A program made the translations under genes and the position numbers. DNA of 64,000 nt from an uncultured bacterium (lineage in GTDB: Bacteria > Cyanobacteriota > Vampirovibrionia > Gastranaerophilales > Gastranaerophilaceae). The notes under the pieces are model-generated. The model was not told where the DNA came from. It searched no databases and was given only the letters and a program-made list of their open reading frames with translations. This document shows positions 57,517 through 64,000 of this stretch, piece after piece; the stretch's first letter is position 1; every line of letters begins with the position of its first letter. The DNA lies in contig CACZSN010000013.1 in assembly GCA_902783835.1 (NCBI GenBank), positions 18,094 to 82,093 on the forward strand, in the 5' to 3' direction.

Positions 57517-58190
57517 TAATCGTTACTTCCGGTATGTTAAAAGCTTTTGAGGAATGCCCTCAAAAATATAATTTAATCTATAATGAACAACTTGAAATTC
57601 CTTCAAATACAGAGTTCTCGGATATCGGAAAAGAAATTCATGCTTTGATAAATTATAAACTTAAAGGTTTTGATATTACAAAACAATTAAGAACCCTCAA
57701 TTCTCCCGAAAATAAGGAACTATATCATTTATGGCAAAATTTTGTTGATTTTAAAACAGATAAAGTCGAAAAATCAGAATTTACTTTTACTATACCTTTT
57801 TCGGAAAAAATTAAACTGACGGGAAGAGTTGACGCTATCCGAAAATGTGAAAACAATTACGAAATTCTTGACTGGAAAACCGGTTCATCCCAAAACATAA
57901 ATCCTGAAAAAGATATGCAAACAGTAATGTATTTGTACTGTATTTATAATCTTTTGAGGTGTCAAGGATTGGCTGCGGACACTGTCAACCTTTTGTTGAC
58001 ATATGTGTTTTTAAAAGAGAAAAAGACCGTAACTGTGCCGTTTTCTCCCGAAAAATACAATTTGTATGAAAAAATTCTATCTGAAAAAACAAATAAAATT
58101 CTTAATTCAAATTTTGAAAGGAATCCTAAGGCTTCTTGCGAAAAATGTTCTTTTAAATTTATTTGTAATCAGGCTTACAAACCGAATTGA
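57513..58190 (+). CDS. RecB/Cas4-type PD-(D/E)XK nuclease with Fe-S cysteines
   Basis: A 225-residue nuclease. Visible motifs: His43 in IGKEIHALINYKL, Asp107 in TGRVDAI, Asp120-x-Lys122 in EILDWKTG, and a QTVMYLY segment (Q-x3-Y). Four cysteines, Cys15 (FEECPQKY) near the start and Cys209, Cys212, Cys218 at the end (CEKCSFKFIC), match the Fe-S staple of AddB and Cas4. It is translated from an ATGA overlap with the helicase gene, so the two proteins are likely made together and form one complex. No cas genes or CRISPR are in the window. Confidence 0.88.
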   Translation: MIIVTSGMLKAFEECPQKYNLIYNEQLEIPSNTEFSDIGKEIHALINYKLKGFDITKQLRTLNSPENKELYHLWQNFVDFKTDKVEKSEFTFTIPFSEKIKLTGRVDAIRKCENNYEILDWKTGSSQNINPEKDMQTVMYLYCIYNLLRCQGLAADTVNLLLTYVFLKEKKTVTVPFSPEKYNLYEKILSEKTNKILNSNFERNPKASCEKCSFKFICNQAYKPN

Positions 58191-58208
58191 AATGTGCTAT
58201 AATTATAG
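58175..58208 (+). promoter_or_regulatory. BlaI-like gene promoter with palindrome over the -10
   Basis: TTACAA (58175-58180), 17 nt, TATAAT (58198-58203) with TGC before it (extended -10). The perfect 12-bp palindrome CTATAATTATAG (58197-58208) covers the -10, a natural site for autorepression. Confidence 0.6.
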
Positions 58209-58228
58209 TAATAAAGAGGTGATTGATT

Positions 58229-58579
58229 ATGGCTACAACTCACGGTTCTCTTGAAAATGAAATTATGAATGCGGTTTGGACTTTAGAGGAAAATGCTGAA
58301 GATTGTGATAATTTAAGTATTTCGGTTTCTGATGTGGTCGATTTTATAAATACTTATGGCACTCCAAAAGCCTACACAACTGTGAAAACCGTTATGGACA
58401 GGCTTGTTGATAAAGATTATCTCCAACGCGAAAAATACGGTAAGAAATTTTTCTATTCTTCAACTTCTTCTCGAAGCGAAAGAGCAAGTAATGCTATTAA
58501 AACGCTTGCGGGACAATATTTTAATAATGATATAAAATCTTTAATGAAAGCTCTCGAAAAAGAATGTTTAAAGAGTTAG
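58229..58579 (+). CDS. BlaI/MecI/CopY family repressor
   Basis: A 116-residue winged-helix repressor: SLENEIMNAVWTLEE at the N-terminus, then the recognition region YTTVKTVMDRLVDKDYLQREKYGKKFFYSSTSS, characteristic of the BlaI family, then a helical dimerisation tail. ATG 58229 is chosen for gaggtgat upstream. BlaI partners a BlaR1 sensor-protease in beta-lactam resistance; no such gene is present here, so its regulon is unknown. It overlaps the next gene by 16 nt. Confidence 0.85.
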   Translation: MATTHGSLENEIMNAVWTLEENAEDCDNLSISVSDVVDFINTYGTPKAYTTVKTVMDRLVDKDYLQREKYGKKFFYSSTSSRSERASNAIKTLAGQYFNNDIKSLMKALEKECLKS

Positions 58580-58950
58580 CCCCGGAAATTGATTATTACA
58601 GAAAAAAAGCCGCTGAATTAATAAAATGCGTTTTGGCAAAGCGAATGCCCGTCAGACAGGCTCTTTTAGCTTATCCGAAAGATGTACTTGACAAGTCTGT
58701 TCAGGCTTCTTGGCACGCATTGTGTCACCTTGAGGCTGACAGTGAATTGCGGGAAGAAAATCCGGATTACGCTGAAGAACAGGATTATTTTCTCGCTGAA
58801 ATAGCAGAAACTTTGTCAAAAGGTGAAGAATTGCCTTTTAACATTATTGATGCATATAAAGAGTATTACGATTTGCCCCTGACTCCGCACAGAGACGGGT
58901 TATGGGGATTTTTATCCGGTCTGCAAAACTTTTTAAGCGTCAAAAAATGA
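58564..58950 (+). CDS. Conserved hypothetical protein, all-helical
   Basis: A 128-residue soluble protein. Start overlaps the BlaI-like gene by 16 nt, so the two are coupled. Mostly helical and acidic, with a patch RMPVRQALLAYPKDV and Trp/His in SWHALCHLEADSELREENPDYAEEQDYFLAEIAETL. No signal peptide or membrane segment. I do not recognise the family. Its stop abuts the stop of convergent dnaJ. Sharing an operon with a repressor suggests a regulatory or stress role. Confidence 0.65.
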   Translation: MFKELAPEIDYYRKKAAELIKCVLAKRMPVRQALLAYPKDVLDKSVQASWHALCHLEADSELREENPDYAEEQDYFLAEIAETLSKGEELPFNIIDAYKEYYDLPLTPHRDGLWGFLSGLQNFLSVKK

Positions 58951-59985
58951 TTATTTTTCTGCTTCCAAAAGTTGTTTATAAAGTTTCTTTTGCTCGTCAG
59001 TAAGCTTTTCGGGGATACTGATTTTGATTTTTGCGTTCATATTTCCGTAACCTGACGGTTTTTTGGGCAAACCGAGGTTTTTAAGTCTCATTACCGCACC
59101 GTTATTGGTCATTGGCGGGATTTTTATTCCGACTTTTCCGTGCAAAGTTTCTATGTCTTTTTTTGTTCCGCAAACTGCTTCTGCCGGTGTTATTTCGATT
59201 TCTTTTGTAACATCGGAGCCATTAATATCGTATTCAGGGTCAGAAATTTTCACGATTAGATACAAATTTCCGACTCTGCCGTAATTGTCAGTGTTTCCTT
59301 CATTTGCAAGTCTTATTTTTTGACCGTTTGTAATTCCTTTGGGAATTTTAACTTTGATATTTTTGGATTTATTAACAAAGCCTGTGCCGCCACAGGATGA
59401 GCAATATCCGCTTTTTCCGTTACATTCATGGCATTTTTCCATGTTTGCAATTCTGATGGTTTTGGTTGCATCGGACATAAGGTCTTTTGCTTTTAAGGTT
59501 ATTTCTCTTGTGATATCAAGATTTTCGGGTTTTTGATGTTGTCTTTGTTGTTGGTAAGATTGACCCCTGCCTGCATTTGCAAATCCTCCTAAATCGCTGA
59601 AATTAAAGGATTGAGATTTTCTTTTTCCGCCCATCAAGTCACCGAATATTGAACCGAAAAAGTCTGAAAATCCGCCCAAATCTTGGAAATTAGCACTGCT
59701 GTAACCGCCGGCATTATTGAAATTGAAATTTTCAAATCCCGGTGGCGGAGTAAAATCGGAGCCTGATTGCCAGTTTGCACCTAAGCTGTCGTAACGGCTT
59801 CGTTTTTCTTTATCAGAAAGAACTTCGTAAGCTTCGTTGATATTTTTAAATTTTTCAACTGCACTTGGGTCTTTATTGACATCCGGATGATATTTTCGTG
59901 CCAATTTTCTGTATGCCGATTTTATTTGTGCTTCGGTTGCATTTCTGTCAACACCTAAAGTTTGATAATAATCTTGATATTTCAT
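58951..59985 (-). CDS. DnaJ-family co-chaperone with reduced zinc finger
   Basis: A 344-residue J-protein. The J domain (residues 1-70: [39 protein letters not shown]) keeps HPD, which stimulates DnaK ATPase. A Gly/Phe-rich linker follows (about 75-150). The zinc-binding part has only two of the four usual motifs (CHECNGKSG then CSSCGGTGF, about 180-200), where canonical DnaJ has four CxxCxGxG. Two C-terminal beta domains follow with [23 protein letters not shown]. It is an intermediate between DnaJ and CbpA types. Substrate binding by the finger may be weak. Confidence 0.9.
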   Translation of the reverse strand: MKYQDYYQTLGVDRNATEAQIKSAYRKLARKYHPDVNKDPSAVEKFKNINEAYEVLSDKEKRSRYDSLGANWQSGSDFTPPPGFENFNFNNAGGYSSANFQDLGGFSDFFGSIFGDLMGGKRKSQSFNFSDLGGFANAGRGQSYQQQRQHQKPENLDITREITLKAKDLMSDATKTIRIANMEKCHECNGKSGYCSSCGGTGFVNKSKNIKVKIPKGITNGQKIRLANEGNTDNYGRVGNLYLIVKISDPEYDINGSDVTKEIEITPAEAVCGTKKDIETLHGKVGIKIPPMTNNGAVMRLKNLGLPKKPSGYGNMNAKIKISIPEKLTDEQKKLYKQLLEAEK

Positions 59986-60077
59986 ATTTTCCCTCTTTTA
60001 CCTTTTTTATAATAATATAAAAAACTGCTAAATTTGTTATTTTTAATTATTTCTTAATTATGAATTTTTATTATTAA

Positions 60078-60106
60078 TTAGACAATCAAAATACTTGTAG
60101 TATATT
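60078..60106 (+). promoter_or_regulatory. Candidate leaderless promoter of the GHL10 gene
   Basis: TTAGAC (60078-60083), 17 nt, TATATT (60101-60106), then 6 nt to ATG 60113. No ribosome-binding site. Confidence 0.5.
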
Positions 60107-60112
60107 TTTTGT

Positions 60113-62038
60113 ATGTGTAAGTTTTTTAAAATAATAATTTTGTCGTTATTTTTTGTATGCTCATCCGTGTATGCCGCTGAGTCAAAGTATGTTTTGTACC
60201 AAAATGACAGCAATCAAAGCGGTAATATTGAACAAAAATCCGTAAATTCTCATGAACCCACAGAAGTCAATATTATGCAGCTCGATAATATTGTTGGTGA
60301 TTATACAAAAAATCAACAACAAAAATCTGAAATTACATTTAAGGTTAATCCGATACCCAAAGAAGCTCAAGAGCCTGTTGAGGGTATTGTTTACGAAATG
60401 AGTGATTTTCCGATTAGTCATATTGACCCCAAAACCGGTGAAAACGGTATTAATACAACATACCCGGGATTTCGAGGTGCAAATGAACTTATCGTGTACA
60501 CTCCGACTTACGGATTGCGTACGGGAACAAATGAGTTCGGTGCAGAAGCCTCAATTGTGGGTAATACCGTTGTTAAATTCGGCGGTGCGGATTCTATAAT
60601 CCCAAATGGTGGTTTCGTAATAAGCGGTCACGGTAAAGCTAAAACATGGATTCAAAAAAATCTTTTGTTGGGTGCAAAAATTTACGTGGACTTCGAAAAT
60701 AAAAGAATATATTCCTACATTACCCCGGAAACCTATGTTTATGAAGTAAACGAAAAAATTAAAGAAACAGAATCCGTAATGCATTATTACAGAATGATGG
60801 ATGCTTCTTATGACGGTCGTCGTGCTTTGAGTTTTTTAAACAGGGCAAAAGATTATTTAAGAAGAGCGGAACGTCGTCCGGACAAGGCTATGGGATATGT
60901 TACTCAGGCTAAAGAATGTGTTCAATCCGCTCTTGAAAATGCAATTCCCTATAAACAAGATGAGTTTAAGGGTATTTGGATAAGACCCGTTGAACATAAT
61001 GAATACGAAATTGCGGAATCTGTTGAAAAATTGAAAGAAGCCGGTGTCAAAAATGTATTTTTGGAAACATATTTTCACGGAATGACTATCTATCCGAGTG
61101 AAGTTATGACCAGATACGGATTTATGACACAAAGAGGTGAATTTACGGGGTTTGACCCGCTCGCAGTTTGGATAAAAGAATGCCACAAAAACGGTATCAA
61201 ATTGCACATTTGGTTTGAAACATTCTATTTGGGCAATAAACCTCCAAGATGCAGTCAAAAACATATTTTGTCCGTAAATCCTCAATGGGCCAATAAAACA
61301 AAACTTATGGCTGATTCATCGGAAATTTCGAAATCTTCCGCTGAATGGAACGGTTATTTCCTTGACCCTGCAAATCCTGAGGTTCAACAATTCCTTTGTG
61401 AATTAATGTCGGAAATTTTTTCTAAATATCGCCCCGATGGTATTAATCTTGATTATATAAGATATCCGTTAGGTGCTCAAAATCGCTCTGATGCAGCCAA
61501 AGGTACCGAATGGGGTTATACAAAAGTTGCCCGCGATGAATTTCAAGAGTTGTACGGTGTTGACCCTGTAACCTTAAAAGTTGCAGACCCGTTGAGAAAA
61601 GTTTGGTTTGAATACCGACAAAATAAAATTACCGATTTTGTTGAAATTACAAGAAATTTGACAAATAAATACAACGTAACCTTTACAACGGTTGTATTTA
61701 CGGATAAGAAAAAAAGTTTAGAAACAAAAATGCAAGATTGGCAAACTTGGAGCAGAAGAAACCTTGTGGATGCCTTTACTCCAATGATTTTGACGACAGA
61801 CAGAAAAACCGCCTCTACTATCGTTAGAGAAATGAAAAGCAGCATGACCCCATCAACAAAGCTCTATATGGGGATTTACGTAATGTATATGGATGCTCCG
61901 GTTGATGAACTTTTGATGCAAATTCACGAAATGAGAAAAATGCACGCAAATGGTGTCGTATTCTTTGATTATGCCCATTTTGCGGAAAAATATCGTGATG
62001 CACTTTCCGTTAGAGCTTTTAACCCCGACAGGAGATAA
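60113..62038 (+). CDS. Secreted GHL10-family protein (DUF187-like glycosidase)
   Basis: A 641-residue protein with signal peptide (about 1-22, MCKFFKIIILSLFFVCSSVYA). Residues about 90-220 form a beta-rich domain (SIIPNGGFVISGHGKAKTWIQKNLLLGAKIYVD) similar to phosphodiester-glycosidase-like segments. The C-terminal TIM barrel (about 285-620) has the GHL10 pattern: FKGIWIRPVEHNEYE, VKNVFLETYFHG, CHKNGIKLHIWFETFYLGN, DPANPEVQQFLCELMSEI and DGINLDYIRYPLG, with the conserved Asp/Glu acids at strand ends. Likely acts on envelope or dietary polysaccharide; substrate unknown. dapF follows 2 nt later. Confidence 0.85.
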   Translation: MCKFFKIIILSLFFVCSSVYAAESKYVLYQNDSNQSGNIEQKSVNSHEPTEVNIMQLDNIVGDYTKNQQQKSEITFKVNPIPKEAQEPVEGIVYEMSDFPISHIDPKTGENGINTTYPGFRGANELIVYTPTYGLRTGTNEFGAEASIVGNTVVKFGGADSIIPNGGFVISGHGKAKTWIQKNLLLGAKIYVDFENKRIYSYITPETYVYEVNEKIKETESVMHYYRMMDASYDGRRALSFLNRAKDYLRRAERRPDKAMGYVTQAKECVQSALENAIPYKQDEFKGIWIRPVEHNEYEIAESVEKLKEAGVKNVFLETYFHGMTIYPSEVMTRYGFMTQRGEFTGFDPLAVWIKECHKNGIKLHIWFETFYLGNKPPRCSQKHILSVNPQWANKTKLMADSSEISKSSAEWNGYFLDPANPEVQQFLCELMSEIFSKYRPDGINLDYIRYPLGAQNRSDAAKGTEWGYTKVARDEFQELYGVDPVTLKVADPLRKVWFEYRQNKITDFVEITRNLTNKYNVTFTTVVFTDKKKSLETKMQDWQTWSRRNLVDAFTPMILTTDRKTASTIVREMKSSMTPSTKLYMGIYVMYMDAPVDELLMQIHEMRKMHANGVVFFDYAHFAEKYRDALSVRAFNPDRR

Positions 62039-62040
62039 TT

Positions 62041-62886
62041 ATGGCAAAAATTAAATTTACAAAAATGCAAGGTTTAGGCAACGATTTTGTCGTTTTGGAT
62101 TATAACGAATACGAAAAAACTGATTTGTCAAAAGAAGAACTTGCAATACGTTTATGTGACAGACATTTCGGAATAGGTGCAGACGGTTTAATGATTGTTA
62201 ATCCAAATCCTGAAAATGCTGAAACAGGTTGGTTCTTCTATAATTCAGACGGTTCAATCGCTCAAATGTGCGGAAACGGTATAAGATGTTTTGCAAAATA
62301 TGTTCATGATAACGGTTTGATTGACAAAACAGAATTCAGTGTAGATACTCTTGCCGGAAAAATCATCCCCAAAATAAACAATGACGGTACTGTTACCGTG
62401 AATATGAATAAACCTGTTCTTGAAACAAAAAAAATTCCTGTAAATGTTTCTTCAAATTTGAATTTTGAGGTTGAAGCCCGTGGCGAAAAATTTACGGCAA
62501 ATGCAGTAAGCATGGGCAATCCTCACTGCATAATTTTTACCGATAAGGATACAAAATCGGCAGCATTAAAATATGGTTCGGAAATTGAAACGAATTCTGT
62601 TTTCCCCGAAAAAACAAATGTTGAATTTATAAAAATTCTTTCTCGTTCGGAAATCAATCTTGATGTTTGGGAAAGAGGTTGCGGTATTACTCTTGCATGC
62701 GGAACGGGTGCTTGTGCTTCGGTTGTTGCAGGCATTTTGAACGGTTATCTTGATAATAAAGTCAGGGTTAATCTTCCCGGCGGAACGCTCGTGATTGAGT
62801 GGAACGGTTCTAAGGATAATGCGGCTCATAACGTCTTTATGACCGGCCCTGCAACATATTCATTTGTCGGCGAAATTGAACTCTAA
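62041..62886 (+). CDS. dapF: Diaminopimelate epimerase
   Basis: A 281-residue PLP-independent racemase that converts LL-DAP to meso-DAP for lysine and peptidoglycan. Both catalytic cysteines are present: MCGNGIRCFAKY (about residue 78) and CGTGACASVVAG (about 221), with MGNPHCIIF and MQGLGNDFVVLD at the N-terminus. ggag ribosome-binding site inside the end of the upstream gene. It implies DAP-type peptidoglycan. Confidence 0.96.
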   Translation: MAKIKFTKMQGLGNDFVVLDYNEYEKTDLSKEELAIRLCDRHFGIGADGLMIVNPNPENAETGWFFYNSDGSIAQMCGNGIRCFAKYVHDNGLIDKTEFSVDTLAGKIIPKINNDGTVTVNMNKPVLETKKIPVNVSSNLNFEVEARGEKFTANAVSMGNPHCIIFTDKDTKSAALKYGSEIETNSVFPEKTNVEFIKILSRSEINLDVWERGCGITLACGTGACASVVAGILNGYLDNKVRVNLPGGTLVIEWNGSKDNAAHNVFMTGPATYSFVGEIEL

Positions 62887-62945
62887 TCCATAAAATCGGA
62901 CAATCGGTAACTTGATTTTTTAACAAGAGAAAGTAAAATTTATTT

Positions 62946-63908
62946 ATGAGTCTTTTGAAAATAGAGAATTTGAATGTCTATTTTAACCTGCAATCAGGCA
63001 GGTTTCAGGCTTTGCATAATATATCTCTTGAACTTGAAAAAGGAAAAATTCTTGCTCTCGTCGGAGAATCCGGCTCCGGAAAAACAATGACGGCGATGTC
63101 TGTTTTGAATTTGCTTCCGAACACCGCTCAAATCGACTCGGGGAAAATTTTATATAACAATGAAAATCTTTTGGAATACACTCCCAAACAAATGCAAAAA
63201 ATCAGAGGGAAAGAAATTGCATTAATTCCTCAGGACCCGATGACATCGTTAAATCCATTGTATACCATAGGTAATCAGCTTATTGAAGTCATTAATTTAC
63301 ATAAAGGATTGTATGGCAAAGATGCAGAAAAATATGCAATTGAGGCTCTTGATGCTGTCAAAATGCCCGATGCCAAAGAACGTTTGAATGCATATCCTCA
63401 TCAACTGTCAGGCGGTATGAGACAAAGGGTTGCAATTGCCGCTGCTCTTGCCTGTGATGCTAAAATAATTATTGCTGATGAACCCACGACGGCTCTTGAT
63501 GTAACCGTTCAGGCTCAAATAATTTCTTTGTTGAACGAAATAAAAAATGAGTTTGGAACATCTATAATTTTAATTTCTCATGATTTAGCTCTTGTATGCG
63601 AAAATGCTGACGATACAGCGGTTATGTATGCCGGTTCTATTGTTGAATATTGTCACGGAAAAGATTTATTCTTTAACCCTAAACATCCGTATTCTCAAGC
63701 GTTGATTGATTCTTTGCCCAATATTGAACAAGAAAATCTTAAAACAATTATCGGAACACCTCCGTCTATCCGCGACAATTTTTTAGGTTGCCCTTTTGCT
63801 CCCAGATGCGAAAAAAAATTTGCAGAATGCGAAAAAATTAAACCGACACTAAAACAAATTGCGGAAAAAACTTCCGTATCGTGTCTTTTATATGAAAATT
63901 TTGATTAA
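62946..63908 (+). CDS. Oligopeptide/dipeptide ABC transporter ATPase (OppD/DppD-like)
   Basis: A 320-residue nucleotide-binding subunit. Walker A GESGSGKT, Q-loop LIPQDPMTSLNPLY, signature LSGGMRQR, Walker B IIADEPTTALDV, and the C-terminal oligopeptide domain FLGCPFAPRCEKKFAECEKIKPTL, which is specific to OppD/OppF-type ATPases. It powers uptake of peptides or nickel-like ligands; the permeases and binding protein are not in this window. It may be followed by an oppF gene downstream. Confidence 0.9.
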   Translation: MSLLKIENLNVYFNLQSGRFQALHNISLELEKGKILALVGESGSGKTMTAMSVLNLLPNTAQIDSGKILYNNENLLEYTPKQMQKIRGKEIALIPQDPMTSLNPLYTIGNQLIEVINLHKGLYGKDAEKYAIEALDAVKMPDAKERLNAYPHQLSGGMRQRVAIAAALACDAKIIIADEPTTALDVTVQAQIISLLNEIKNEFGTSIILISHDLALVCENADDTAVMYAGSIVEYCHGKDLFFNPKHPYSQALIDSLPNIEQENLKTIIGTPPSIRDNFLGCPFAPRCEKKFAECEKIKPTLKQIAEKTSVSCLLYENFD

Positions 63909-63921
63909 TTTCGCAAAAAAA

Positions 63922-63946
63922 ATGTTTGCCGAGTTGAAGCAAACAT
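63922..63946 (-). terminator. Hairpin with minus-strand T run near the window end
   Basis: ATGTTTGC-cgagttgaa-GCAAACAT. Preceded by A8 on the plus strand, so on the minus strand it ends in T8. It may terminate a minus-strand gene lying beyond the window. Confidence 0.55.
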
Positions 63947-64000
63947 CAAATAAACACGAGGATATTAGAGAGAGAGAGTAAAGCTTGTTTATCGGCTCTG

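Noticed and set aside
57513..58190. Cas4 of a CRISPR system
   Set aside because: No CRISPR array or other cas genes in the window, and it overlaps a helicase gene; an AddB/RecB-type role is more likely.
63950..64000. 3' end of a minus-strand gene at the right edge
   Set aside because: A T-run hairpin suggests one, but no frame can be told apart over so few bases.

Overview
The window is AT-rich, gene-dense bacterial chromosome. It encodes lipid A enzymes (LpxI, LpxB), an outer-membrane autotransporter barrel and the DAP pathway enzyme DapF, so the cell is Gram-negative in envelope. Pyruvate:ferredoxin oxidoreductase, reverse rubrerythrin and the absence of any respiratory gene point to an anaerobic fermenter. 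A Ycf45-type AAA ATPase with an R3H-like end, a four-domain S1 protein and LpxI instead of LpxH have a cyanobacterial-lineage flavour. My best guess is a gut Vampirovibrionia/Melainabacteria (Gastranaerophilales-like) genome; this is inference from gene content, not a database match.

Layout. 0-5.5 kb: start of a response regulator (minus), a frameshifted pilin-like gene, rsmG coupled to a large NTPase-TPR protein, a candidate structured RNA, rpiB and a frameshifted HAD phosphatase. 5.5-9.2 kb: two small XRE regulators (one bracketed by inverted palindromic repeats), groES-groEL and an unknown coiled-coil protein. 9.2-15 kb: an M48-like protein with an altered active site, two polytopic membrane proteins and an MFS gene with an in-frame stop. 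15-18.5 kb: nifJ. 18.6-27 kb: small membrane protein, B12/radical SAM protein, M49-like metalloprotein, HNH protein, DUF1836 regulator, TrhA, and a GAF-GGDEF-HD-GYP protein. 27-34.7 kb: lpxB, lpxI, ycf45-like, an S41 protease, a three-gene unit ending in prmC, reverse rubrerythrin and tRNA-Val. 35-47.2 kb: one 4034-codon autotransporter gene. 47.2-53.2 kb: a TetR-AKR-MFS operon (MFS broken), higBA, a nucleotide kinase, rpsA and a sigma-70 factor. 53.7-64 kb: an unusual UvrD-like helicase with an overlapping Fe-S nuclease gene, a BlaI-type repressor, an unknown protein, a DnaJ homologue, a secreted GHL10 protein, dapF and an oppD-like ATPase.

How it fits together. The lipid A genes, S41 protease, autotransporter and GHL10 protein serve the envelope and surface. 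The helicase/nuclease pair looks like a rearranged AddAB/RecBCD-type end-processing machine. Two signals stand out beyond gene content. First, seven genes lack a Shine-Dalgarno sequence and instead have a sigma-70-like -10 box ending 6-8 nt before the start codon, which suggests leaderless mRNAs. Second, four accessory genes carry inactivating lesions (frameshifts or a stop) while all core genes and the 12-kb autotransporter frame are intact, which looks more like gene decay than random sequence error, although sequence error cannot be excluded.
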